Of a stretch of 64,000 nt of DNA, positions 54,236 to 64,000 are shown one piece after another. Origin of the DNA: Leptodontidium sp. MPI-SDFR-AT-0119 (taxonomy: Eukaryota > Ascomycota > Leotiomycetes > Helotiales > Leptodontidiaceae); the NCBI GenBank assembly GCA_020726505.1, contig JAHLEZ010000029.1, positions 434,001 to 498,000 of the forward strand, written 5' to 3'. The notes under the pieces are model-generated. The model saw only the letters and a program-made list of their open reading frames with translations, ran no database searches and was not told the DNA's origin. Within the stretch, counting starts at the first letter, position 1. Every line of letters starts with the position of its first letter. The translations under genes were made by a program, and so were the position numbers.

Positions 54236-56051
54236 GGTAGTATGGATCACCACAAGTTTGGTAGATGTTGAAGTTGATGTTGAAGTTTGCGTTAGTTCTA
54301 CTTTGGAAGAAAAGTTGTTCCACGAGGTCGGGGTTATTCTGTCTGGACTTCATCGTATATCTATTATACACAGCACTATCACCCCTTCTCCCCTTCCCTC
54401 ACATAAAGTTTACAAATCACAGCAATGGCAGAGCAGGAGAGGACAAATTGAAAATAATGCTAGCAAATCAAACAGCATATAGTGGGACGCTGCAAACCAA
54501 ACAGAATCATAGGGGAGTGGTAGGTGATGCCGAGTCGGAATTTGACTAATAGGGGGCCGCCCACACTTTCGTTGCTGTGGTACATGACTCTTTAACGCTG
54601 GCCCAATCATTTGATTTGTTTTTGAGTGAACTCATCGAGAGGGGGTCGCTGTTCGGAGAGAAAATGAAGGAGTCCAGGGAGAGCGGTTGGGCTTGAGAGC
54701 GGTGGGATTTTCGACAAATTATGACATCTTCTAAGAGTTGAAGACAAAAACACGACAAATTCAAAATGAAAATTAAGGTTTACGGAGGGTTTCGGGTTGC
54801 TGTTATGTCATAAGACAGCTGACAAATGCTAGCGTTGTGGCTTGCCGACCGCCGCGCCTCTTTATGCTAGGCTTCGCCCTAGCCAAGTCCTACGACGTTC
54901 GGGTATCACATTATTTCACTGCTCCATATCTTTTAGGCTCTATGCTTTGGTTCTTTCTTTCTACTAGTTTCGATAGTTGTATTTTGTAGTCAAACTGATC
55001 AATACTGTTTTACTTGTGAGATTGACTTAGTCAATCTGTAAATGAAATTTACCCTGAGAGCACTTGGGTATGTAGTTGAGCATTAGGGTAGTCTTCTAAA
55101 TAGCAAGGACTAATGGGCTGTGTTTTGATGTTTGACCCGCTTAGCGGCAGGACATAACCCATTTACCCCAGAGCTCATTCCCGGAGATTTCCGTTCCCAA
55201 GAGACTGCAAGGCCCGAAAAGGTGCTGCTCCACTTGATCGTGAACCACTATTCCTGAGATGGACTTGAAGAGAAAGATGATCGTTTGAACCCGAGGGTCA
55301 AATTAAAGGTCCCCAAACATCGTGAAGTCTTCTTGGAGCTTGTGGCAGAGATTCATCACTTACATGAAGCTCGATACCTACTCGGTTCTTCCAGATACCA
55401 AGACCGCGGTTCTGTTGTTGCGATTTGCACAAGGGGTAGAACCATCTAGAGTGTCGTGGCCGTGTGAGAAGTGGACCTCGGAGTTGACAAGTTAAAGGCT
55501 CCGCCTTACTCGGCAGTCATCTCATAGTGCATAGATGAATTATAGATAATTGTGGATGTTCTAGTTCATACGAGTTCTAATGTATCGAGTCGTGGGGAAC
55601 AGGTCGCTGGGCGACAGTTCTCAAGAAAAGAGAGGGCCTGCAACCGGTAAAAGGTACGGATAGTTGACTCGTGGCCCGGCCTGCTGTTACCGATACGTGC
55701 TTCCCGTATTGGGGCGAGAAATTTATATCCCAACCTGCAGTGGTGCAGACTCTTAGTAATTAAGTAGCGGCAAACCTAGTACCGGTGCGTCGGACGATTT
55801 TCTCTAAAGCGGATACAGCAGCAGGAAAATGACCACATCAGACCCTCTGTGGACCTAGGTAGACAGGTGGAAGACCGGAGTGCTTTCAAATAGAAGAATC
55901 TTTTGTTGAAAAGGTGATTCAACTACTTAAGCAGCTCTTCTGCCCTCACTTTGCTTTTATCTCACCACCCTCACTCACTTTCATTCCATTTCATCTTCAC
56001 TCACCTTGATCACACTCCTCGTGTCGTTCCTCACAAGGTCAATACTTCAAA
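54236..56051. other. Intergenic, no supported gene
   Basis: Short frames at 54265-54764 lie on both strands and have no domains. The 90 bp before 56052 are strongly pyrimidine-rich with TCACTCACTTTCATTCC-type sequence, as upstream of expressed fungal genes. Confidence 0.45.
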
Positions 56052-57017
56052 ATGGCTTTCTCTACGCTACGCTACTCACTGGTCTCGTTGTTTTTGTGCA
56101 CTGTCACTGCCCTCGATCTTCCAGTCTATTCTGGTCTCCGAACCGACCAATCCAAACCCGGAGTACTTGAAATCGGCTTCAATGGTACCACTTCACAAGT
56201 GAACGCCTGGGGTCAGGAATTCGTAACTGGTCTCACCGATGTCGTCAATCGACTACAGAACAACACTGAGATCAAAGTCATTTTGTTTAAGAGCGATGTT
56301 CCGGAGTATTTCGTACCTCACTTGGACCTTCTGATCAACCCACCCGGTAAGCAGACCTTCTTCGAACTCCCGTTGCTAATTGGTCCGAATTTTTAATCTA
56401 TGATCTTTGCGCTAATCGTTGCAGACCCAACCATTGTTCTCCGAACTGTTGATCTAATTTATAATTTGACGAGCCTCCCCCAGGTTAGCATCGGTGCTGT
56501 CAACGGTGTGGCACGTGGTGGTGGCAATGAGTTCCTTAGCGCGCTCGACATGCGCTTTGCCACAAAAGGCCACTCACGGTTTGGACAGCCAGAGGTCTCC
56601 ACAGGAATTATACCTGGCGCGGGAGGAGCCCAGTTTCTGCCCGGATTAATTGGGCGTGGTCGTGCAATGGAGTATATCCTGAGCGGCAAGGATGTTAATG
56701 CCGAGGATGCAGAGCGTATGGGGTGGATCAACAAAGCTTTCGAATCTGAGAGGCAAATGAACGACTATATCGACGAGCTCACTTCACGTATCGCCGCGTT
56801 TCCAGTGTACGCACTTGGTTTAACCAAGGAGGCCATCAACGTCCGTACAAGACCCCAGCTCACCGAACTCCAAGGGGATACCAACAGATACCTGAAAGCC
56901 GCGGAAAATCCTATCGCTCAAGCCGCTGGTCCCAGGGCATTCAAGTTGCTGAAGCTTCAGTCTCCTGGATACATAGAACTCTTCTTGGGAGAGTTTTTAC
57001 CATCTATCTGGGCTTAA
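56052..57017 (+). CDS. Crotonase-family protein with signal peptide
   Basis: Exons 56052-56346 and 56425-57017, intron 78 bp (GTAAGC...GCAG), giving 295 residues. The second exon carries the enoyl-CoA hydratase/isomerase core: QVSIGAVNGVARGGGNEFLS supplies the oxyanion-hole glycines, FGQPEVSTGIIPGAGG the second block, and GRAMEYILSGKDVNAEDAE the third. The N-terminus, MAFSTLRYSLVSLFLCTVTA, looks like a secretion signal with cleavage near ALDLP, and NGT, NNT and NLT sequons follow. That is odd for a CoA-dependent enzyme. Instead of the usual acid in the active-site region, VSTGIIP is found; assignment of catalytic residues would need an alignment. Likely a non-cytosolic or neofunctionalised crotonase (inference). 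Confidence 0.88.
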
Positions 57018-59434
57018 TCTTGCCACACCCCCCAAAAGTCTTCTCGGGATTCACAAGAGCACTGCAACAACTCGACATTAGAGACTAAGAACTATTAAAA
57101 GAGGAGGTCTTTTCTAGTGCGGTTTTGCTCCTCTTGTATGTATGTTTATGTGTATATATAGAGAGAGACCTTAGCTTAGCACGTTCGCGTACCTCTTGGG
57201 AGGCCACCAGCTCGTTTTTGACCTTTCAATTGAAGCCGCATCTTAAGCTATTAATTATTTTAAGTAGCTTCTTTGCAGGTCCTCGTGAGTTCTCGGGAAT
57301 GGAGGTAATTACAGTATTCTAGCTTAAGACCACAACGGATTAAGCGAGAAAATCAGAAGTGCAGCAGAGGCAGCCCGTCACCTACCAATGAATTAAGAAC
57401 TACTAATCACATGCCCAAAGAAAATAAAGCAAAGGAGCCGTTAGAGTCTCTTCTACAAAACATGCTGTCCAAACTGACCTCTGCAAATTTGAAGGCATCG
57501 TGCATAACTCCTTCGCCTCGATACAACGCGTCTTTACTCTACCAACTCCACAAAGGAAATAGATAAAGGTATCGTGCCTCAGAAATTGCTTGAGACTTCT
57601 CTCATATAATTCCGGTCCTTTTCGGACTCGCCATTTAAATGCTAGGTAGGAGTTTGCGTAGTACCCATTCTTGTCAGATTCGAAATTTCGCTCAGGAGTC
57701 TGCTCCTTGTTTGTACATTTTTCACTGCATTGTGTTACACATCGCAGTGTTTCTCGACAATCGACAATCGACAGGCCTGACAATCGACAACCTCGCTCGC
57801 TTGATAGGCTGTTGTCACGTCAACATTTAAGTGCTCAAAGCGGACTAGCATAGCCGACTATGAGATTGCCAAAACAACTCATCGGGTTAAGATGCTAGGT
57901 ACGTATTATTGGAAGGTCACGGCGTCGTGAACCGGCGTCGTGAACGCGAGATTCGAAAAACTACTACCTTTCACATACATATACATACGCACTTAAACCC
58001 AATGCCGAGAGAAAAGGAAAGTGGAATTAAAGTGGCTGGTTTCTCCTCACATTGCCGTGGGTCTGCCTAGGTAGGCAAGTCCATGTATTCTCGCTCACTC
58101 GAAGCGACTATGTGACTTCAGGGGCACCTAAGTAAACCTGGAATCCAAGGAAATACCTGACTCCAGGCGCAAAAATAGCGCGAGTGGGGGTTAGAGTGGA
58201 ACAGAATTAACTGGGAAAGACGCGCAAGACAAAAAAGGAGGCAAATGAAATCTTGATTATGAAGCTGCTGAATTGGTATGATACTGAACGCTTAATGGTA
58301 GGCATACCTATATAACATCCGACTACGATGCATTTAGATTTTACGTTTAGATATTAATTTAAATAACTAATCCCATTCTGGAAATCCACTATCTAATCAA
58401 GTCCCAAGGTTATGCAGATGTATTCCTAGTAGATTAGCCCTAGTCACCTTAATCTAAGAGAAAGCTTAAAAAGCCGTAGATCTTGTATTACTAAGGTACT
58501 TGCTTATAAACAAGTAGCTTTCTTAGACAAAATAAGGTACTGAGTCCAGTCGCTGCTAATAGCGTATCTTTAATTCTTATGAATGTGGCAAGCTGGTATA
58601 TTTAATGCCCCTTTTGGAGTAAAAAATTGGGTAATTAAGAACTAATATTCTTAATTAATACAGGTTAATTCTCTCAAAGAAGTCCTCCTTTTCATGCGTT
58701 TGTTCAACTCGTATTGCTTCTAGCGTCGCCGTAGTTTGTGGGTTTCGTCCTTCGAATATGCCGCCACGGGACTTGGCAAGAAGTCTGACCTGCGCATTGT
58801 TAGATTGAGGACTACAGGAGTTTAGCGTTGCTTGTCTCTCTGACTAATGCCTGCAATTTGCTAGTCTCTAGAACAAACGATTGTTTTGTTCTGGGCACGC
58901 TCCTAGTTCTCTTAGTATTTGCCCACACCTGTTGACTTGTTAACTTTACGTAGCTCGCATTCAGAGAATTTACATTATTCAGATATTTCACGGGATACGT
59001 ACTAGGATTACTCTTTAAGTCATCGGTGCGCATCTGCATACGAAAGTCAATATTAACTGTCGAGCTGAGGCCTGCCACGGGGTTTTCTCGCTAGAAACAG
59101 GGGCTCGCTAAAATTTGGTCTCAGGTTGGTGTGTGGTCTTTGACAAAGTTTATTTCAAGGTATGGGAGAGTTCGTGAGTGACCAAATCTAATCTTTCAGG
59201 GCGGTCGGTGGTGCGAAGTGTCCCTCGTCCCATTTACTTCGTGGTGTCGAGGCCCAGGGCAGGATCTCAAAAGGCGCATGGGACGAGCATCGCTGCTTGA
59301 GGAACGACGAAAAACATTTGCACAGATGCAATGAACGGTATGGATCGGTATCCGGAAATCCCAATCGACGGTCAGTTCATAACAGGCTGGCAAGTGGAAG
59401 AGTGTGGGGGGTGTATTAAGCTATTTTTGGGCTG
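57018..59434. other. Intergenic, no supported gene
   Basis: A 126-codon minus-strand frame (57403-57783) and an 88-codon one (58812-59078) lack recognisable domains and neighbours. 57758-57795 repeats GACAATCGACA. 58260-58700 is AT-rich and may be old repeat DNA. Confidence 0.4.
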
Positions 59435-61990
59435 TCAACATAAGCTGAACCATTGCTCGCTCGCCCCAACAGCCTGTGGCTCAGCAACCTCTCCGTCCAT
59501 CGCCCCATGTATGTAACACTCCCCTATGAATTTGTACCCCCCGTCTTTCTGCCTCGAGAGTATAACTGGAACAGAGCAGCCAAATAAAATACAAACAACA
59601 TCTCCTCTCTGCGCTTGTGGCGGTGCCACGCCGAGGTACGATTTTCCCTGTGATGATCCTGCTCGTATAATGCTTCGATCGAACACTACTTGTCGAACGC
59701 GCTCGAGGAATTCAACTTTCCCTTTGGGTGTGTCCTCCATCGTCTTCAAGTCATCTATGTTAAACTTGTCTTCTTCTAGTCGATTGTACCATTCCAGGCA
59801 AGCGCTGCAGGCTCGACGATACCAATCTGGAGGATTTATCCCGTTCGGTCCGCGATTCGCTACCAAAATTCGCCATACTTGATCTAGGTCCGCCTCAGAC
59901 GCTCCTCTATTCTTCGACCATCCACAGAGCTTCAAAGCTTCTCGGCTGATAACCGGCCCAATGATCCGTTCACTTTGTTCGACTTCGCTCAACTGAAAGC
60001 CTTTCACTTTCAAAATTCCATCAAAACGTGCAGGGAACTCTCTCTGCTGCACATCACGCTTGCTGAATTCCCCCGGTTTTTCCATTTTCTCATCAGCAAT
60101 GGGTTTTCCAGCGGTTTTGGTCTTCCCGAACTTGAAAACAGGGGTCCGGCTTCCAGAGGCAGTATAAAACCCTCCCTTTTCGGATCCAACGAAGCTGTCT
60201 CCATGGACTCTACCTTTCTTGGCTTGCGCGGGCCCACCAAAGGCGTTACCAGAAATTGGCAAAATCCAGGACGGCATATCAACCTTCGCTGGGGGCTTTG
60301 GAAGCGGAGCCCAATGACGGCAAATTATATCCAGGGAGTTCGAGTTTTCGATGCAGTATTCAATGAAGTCGGCACAAACATCCTTCAAACATTTGCGGTA
60401 ATTTGCTTCGATTCGACTGTCGAGCCCCTTTTGTATCTGCAGCCCAATGACGACAGGTTTGATGAGCATGCGGCCGAGTAGCCAAACAATGAACATGCTC
60501 AGCGAAAGTAAAGTGCAATAAACGACAAACACGGGGAGGCTATTTCTTGCATCCAAAACGCCGAGGGCCATGTTTGTCAACGCGATGTCAGTCGTCGGAC
60601 CTTTATAATCGCCCGTCAGAGTGAGGCTGTTATCATAAAGCGTCCAAAGGATGATGCCAAGAATGGGAACTGTGTAGCTGAGGGTTTCTGCGGCGGATCT
60701 CCGAAATATGATGCTATGACGGTGCGGGGAGAAATTGCGCGGGGAGATGTCCTTGGCAATTTGAAGGACTGCGAATACTGTATCTCTCGGATCTGTGGCT
60801 TCGAATGCAAGTAGCATGGAGGAGACCAGTAATTCCAAGCTCAAGAGACGCTGGATGATTCGTCCACTACTCGATTTTCGAAACAAGTTGCTCGTCGCAG
60901 TGACCAGGACATTAGCACCTAGGGCTTTTGCGTCGAGAGAGTTGATGTAACGATCCTCTGAGGTTCTTAAGGCAGCATAGTTCTTCGGCGCTGGAAATGC
61001 TGCTTTGATCTGGTCGAACTTGGTCATGAAAAGGGCAATCGCATCCGCAAAATCTCGCCAGGGCATCTCGCAGTTTCCAAAGAGAACTGAGGCACTCCGA
61101 GCCAGCGCAAGCTCTTGGATCACCCAACGACGGCTGAACCACTGTGCACCCATCAACTCAATGGTCCTCTTACAGTCCTGCTTATCTTCCAGCCAGTTCG
61201 CATTTGCTTCTCTTTCTTCAAGCCTCTTGACAACCATCTCCAGCTCATGCAGATCCAGGATTTTGGTGAGAAAAGCAAGAGTTTTCCGATTTTTCTCATC
61301 TTGATCTTTGCCCGTATTGTCACGTTTGGCCTCATCTTTCCCCTTGCCCGGATCTTCTGCTTTGCCTTCATCCTTCCCTGTACCCAGCCAGATGTAAACT
61401 GTCTCTGCCTGCGTATAAACATCATGCATTCGAGAAACCTGAGCTGTCCTCTCAACCAAGTTCTTCTGATTGATACACAATGCATCGGCCCACAAAAACA
61501 CCGCTTCCTTAGATCTAGATCGCAGAGTCTCCAATGCATCCTTCAAGCTGCTTCCAACGAGCAGACAGCTAACCATCTTCGTCCGTACCATACCATCTAG
61601 AGCGTTTTTGTTTGGCCCCTTCCACTCAGTGTAGACCTTGTCTGTTTCTAGGAAGTATATCTTATTGACCGCCTCATCGCTACCCCAGCAGTACGACAAT
61701 GCAGCATATGGGATAGACGACGGCAAAGCTGGCTGAAGAGTTTGATCAACCAGGGGGCAGGGAAGAAGACAGCAGATGATTGCTGACCCTGGCAGTCCAG
61801 GATAGACTTTAAGCACCCGAATTTCATTGTCATAATCGATGTTTTTGTAGCAGTACGTGTTTCCTTTCTCGATGGTGTTTCTGATGGTATTTGACGCATG
61901 GAGCATCCGCTGCCGGGCGACGCCTCCACCCCTCCGTACATCGCCCTGCTGCAGAGGGTCGTCGTCGACAACGAGTAGAGTTTCAGACAT
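59435..61990 (-). CDS. HET-domain protein with hydrophobic segment
   Basis: Single-exon frame of 851 residues. HET signature blocks appear in order: YAALSYCWG (95-103), LWADALCINQ (166-175), VYIWLGTG, WFSRRWVIQELALAR (284-298) and ATDPRDTVFAVLQIA (398-412). Between blocks two and three is a Lys/Asp/Gly-rich insertion (about 206-236, KGKDEAKRDNTGKDQ). Residues 440-452 and 484-512 are hydrophobic (LPVFVVYCTLLSLSMFIVWL), a probable membrane segment, unusual for this family. The C-terminus has the common HET tail PQAQRGDVVCILFGCSVPV, then YKFIGECYIHGAMDGEV. The role is likely non-self recognition or cell-death control, inferred from the family. No damage is seen. Confidence 0.92.
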   Translation of the reverse strand: MSETLLVVDDDPLQQGDVRRGGGVARQRMLHASNTIRNTIEKGNTYCYKNIDYDNEIRVLKVYPGLPGSAIICCLLPCPLVDQTLQPALPSSIPYAALSYCWGSDEAVNKIYFLETDKVYTEWKGPNKNALDGMVRTKMVSCLLVGSSLKDALETLRSRSKEAVFLWADALCINQKNLVERTAQVSRMHDVYTQAETVYIWLGTGKDEGKAEDPGKGKDEAKRDNTGKDQDEKNRKTLAFLTKILDLHELEMVVKRLEEREANANWLEDKQDCKRTIELMGAQWFSRRWVIQELALARSASVLFGNCEMPWRDFADAIALFMTKFDQIKAAFPAPKNYAALRTSEDRYINSLDAKALGANVLVTATSNLFRKSSSGRIIQRLLSLELLVSSMLLAFEATDPRDTVFAVLQIAKDISPRNFSPHRHSIIFRRSAAETLSYTVPILGIILWTLYDNSLTLTGDYKGPTTDIALTNMALGVLDARNSLPVFVVYCTLLSLSMFIVWLLGRMLIKPVVIGLQIQKGLDSRIEANYRKCLKDVCADFIEYCIENSNSLDIICRHWAPLPKPPAKVDMPSWILPISGNAFGGPAQAKKGRVHGDSFVGSEKGGFYTASGSRTPVFKFGKTKTAGKPIADEKMEKPGEFSKRDVQQREFPARFDGILKVKGFQLSEVEQSERIIGPVISREALKLCGWSKNRGASEADLDQVWRILVANRGPNGINPPDWYRRACSACLEWYNRLEEDKFNIDDLKTMEDTPKGKVEFLERVRQVVFDRSIIRAGSSQGKSYLGVAPPQAQRGDVVCILFGCSVPVILSRQKDGGYKFIGECYIHGAMDGEVAEPQAVGASEQWFSLC

Positions 61991-63306
61991 GGTCTGAACA
62001 ATTTGCCGTTCAATATTTTATCGAGGGTGACGGGAACAAGCTTGCAACTTGCGGCGCAGATTCGCGAAGCCTGGGGAGGGATTATTAGGAGGGCTGGCAC
62101 TTGATTTAAGTCATATTCCATATTTCCGTAGACAACCCAGAAATAAAACGAATTCGCTACCCCTGAACTGCTGCTGAAAATATGGCGACCACACAAGAGC
62201 CGCATTTACGCTCAGCGCATAATATGGTGGTGTGAGGATCATTTCTTCATGGGCCTGCCATTGGCTCAATTCAGCCACATATGGGGGTCAGCTTGCCCAG
62301 GCTGTTTGAGGCAACCCCAACGGGATGAAGAAGGCAATCGAACAAACCAAAGGGTGTCCCAGGAAAATATTGACATAATAAAGATCCCAAAAAGCAATTC
62401 CCATGACATGTTGGTGGGGTTCTGCATCGTGAGCCAGGCCGAACTGGTGTTCAATACTACGCCACAGCGCATACACCTGTGGTGAACGCTCTATCCGGAG
62501 TAGATCAACACTGGCATATAGCAATGCAGAAGGGCAAAGGTTGTCCTGGTGGAGATGGTTGGCGAGGATCTGTGGACCGTACCTCACTCATCCTTTGTTG
62601 TCCCGCTTCCATTGTATAATATCCGGGCCAAAGACTTCGGAGCACATCTCAGCCCTTGAGCAAGGTGGGATGTTCAAACCTGCTGACAGTCCCGCTCACC
62701 GGGCTGCTCAGGGCGTGGGCGGGGCCAATAAGTGCCATTCAGGTTTCAGCTGCTTGTCACGCAGAGTGACAGAGGCCGCGAGGTGGTTGCCGCCGAAGGC
62801 TGCAGGGAATCGACGCACGCTGGAAGCCTCGATTGCCTCCACGAATACTGCTGAATGACCGTTGTTGTTTATCATCGGGGCATTGCTCATACTTATGTCT
62901 GAATCACTATGATCTGGAGGCCTGGCCAACAGCGAGGCTCTTTAATCTGCCTCGCTCTTCCAGCTCTCACCGAGCCTTGCGGGCCCGTCGACGAGGCTCG
63001 CATTGACTTGTTCAGCATTGGTGGCGGTGGCTGAATGCATCCACGCATCCCAACTGGTCGCAGCAATTAACGAGGCGCGCTCTCCTGACACACCAAATAT
63101 TTGTCGTAACGCCACATATTATGTGCCGGCCGCAATCCCCAGGTTGTTCCCAGCCGCAGTCATGATGAACAATGCAAGGCTCGACGCAGACCCAAACTCA
63201 CACCGAGACTCTTGATCAGTAGAGTAGACTATATATCTCCACTGCACACGATTGAGGCAAGCACTCAACAGACCAGACAAGTCGTATTCTTCTTTCATCA
63301 CGCATC
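61991..63306. other. Intergenic
   Basis: Separates the minus-strand HET gene from the plus-strand partial gene. Short frames (62249-62587 region, 62708-62929 minus) overlap each other on opposite strands and have no domain. Confidence 0.4.
63230..63236 (+). promoter_or_regulatory. TATA box of the right-edge gene
   Basis: TATATAT lies 71 bp before the ATG at 63307, followed by a CA-rich leader (CACTGCACACG, CAAGCACTCAACAGACCAG). Confidence 0.5.
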
Positions 63307-64000
63307 ATGGGACCCAATTATTATCGTCGCCAAACCGTACCGAAGTCAGCTCAGGGGCCGAAGATCGGATTCAGCTCATATGTGGACATCGCCGTAAACA
63401 TAATCTCGCGAGACACAGATCTCGAGACTCTGAAGGACATGAGTACCAAGCATTGCGCTACAGTGTGGAAGACTGGCCAGGACCATATGCATGATGTACA
63501 ATCGCCGGATGTGCTGAGGTCGGAATGGACGGCACAAATTCAACGATGGCAAGAAACATACCACAATGGAGGGACTCCAGTCAAACATCTTGCATCAGTC
63601 ACCGAATTACAGCTTGGTGCTCTGTTCTTGCAGCATCCCGAACCTGCTCTGTCACTATGGACGGTCATGCAGGCATTCTATGCACTTGATCGTCTCGTGT
63701 GTTGTAAATCGGCGACGGAACTGGAGAAAGTGTCAAAATGGGAGTCGATGTCAATAGCTGCTTATCTGGAGGCAAACGCCGTCGAGAAGACCTGGAGAAC
63801 TTCTCTGCCAGCTCTACGCAAGGAGATACGAGAGAATACAAAATCACCACGAAATGATTTCCCATTTGGAGCGTCGAATGGTCACGGCCCCGAGCCAACA
63901 ACATCCAGGGCAAAGAAGGAAGCATTACAACGCACCGATGGAATAGCTGCCGGTATTGCCAAGTTGGAGGATGCGCAGGTGCAAATGAGGAAGACCTGGG
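63307..64000 (+). CDS. Unrecognised protein, 5' part, runs off edge
   Basis: ATG 63307 opens a frame that stays open for 231 codons to the window end. It starts MGPNYYRRQTVPKSAQGPK. The visible part is hydrophilic and Trp-containing with helical character (WKTGQDHMHDV, LRSEWTAQIQRWQETYH, LEANAVEKTWRTSLPALRKE), and ends in a charged Gln/Lys stretch (GIAAGIAKLEDAQVQMRK), perhaps the start of a coiled coil. No signal peptide and no family recognised. A TATA box and CA-rich leader precede it. Codon use looks like that of the intact genes here. Confidence 0.6.
   Translation, partial: MGPNYYRRQTVPKSAQGPKIGFSSYVDIAVNIISRDTDLETLKDMSTKHCATVWKTGQDHMHDVQSPDVLRSEWTAQIQRWQETYHNGGTPVKHLASVTELQLGALFLQHPEPALSLWTVMQAFYALDRLVCCKSATELEKVSKWESMSIAAYLEANAVEKTWRTSLPALRKEIRENTKSPRNDFPFGASNGHGPEPTTSRAKKEALQRTDGIAAGIAKLEDAQVQMRKTW

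Noticed and set aside
57403..57783. 126-codon Cys-containing minus-strand frame
   Set aside because: No recognisable domain, no signal peptide, isolated; could be real but I cannot support it.
58812..59078. 88-codon minus-strand frame
   Set aside because: Lies in DNA with repeat-like composition and has no recognisable motif.
1..64000. Biosynthetic gene cluster (NmrA reductase, crotonase, regulator, transporter)
   Set aside because: No polyketide synthase, peptide synthetase, terpene cyclase or other backbone enzyme is present.

Overview
This window is from a filamentous ascomycete (Pezizomycotina). The genes carry short GT-AG introns of about 50-150 bp. The gene families are typical of these fungi: HET-domain proteins, a NACHT-ankyrin STAND receptor, a Zn(II)2Cys6 regulator and an MFS sugar transporter. 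More than half of the window is AT-rich repeat debris that is poor in CpA/TpG, rich in TpA, and still contains CpG. That is the usual footprint of repeat-induced point mutation (RIP). Genus and chromosome cannot be read from the sequence.

Layout. 1-5.9 kb holds RIP debris with a small LTR element (2180-3938, TSD TAACT), a 52-bp palindrome and a MITE-like inverted-repeat element. 6.2-9.6 kb holds a NACHT-ankyrin gene with one in-frame stop. 9.6-13.4 kb holds repeat debris running into two broken genes on the minus strand, a 2-hydroxyacid dehydrogenase and an aprataxin-like HIT protein. 14.5-15.6 kb is a small HET gene, and 17.3 kb a tiny secreted peptide gene. 17.5-41.4 kb is a transposon island: a Ty3/Gypsy element with perfect 5-bp target duplications (20035-26528), a Tc1/mariner element (26845-28103), an ankyrin gene remnant, a Ty1/Copia remnant split by a solo LTR, and two abutting Helitrons (32945-34176 and 34177-40869). 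The first Helitron carries an intact cysteine-rich ORF. The second carries a ruined Rep/helicase gene.

42.4-51.4 kb is gene-rich. An MFS sugar transporter and a Zn(II)2Cys6 regulator are divergent, followed by two divergent Gfo/Idh/MocA dehydrogenases. Together they could form a small sugar-catabolic group (inference). A LINE remnant lies between them. 51.8-57 kb holds a crotonase pseudogene interrupted by a long C tract, an NmrA-like reductase and an intact crotonase with an apparent signal peptide. 59.4-62 kb is a large HET gene with a hydrophobic segment. An unrecognised ORF runs off the right edge.

The main points of interest are the Helitron pair, apparently two insertions at one A/T target site with the inner end of one supplying the target T of the other; the un-mutated three-finger ORF in the younger Helitron; and several genes next to the repeats broken by single changes that fit RIP-type C-to-T mutation. 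Three self/non-self recognition-type genes (one NACHT, two HET) share the window. No tRNA, rRNA or CRISPR was recognised.
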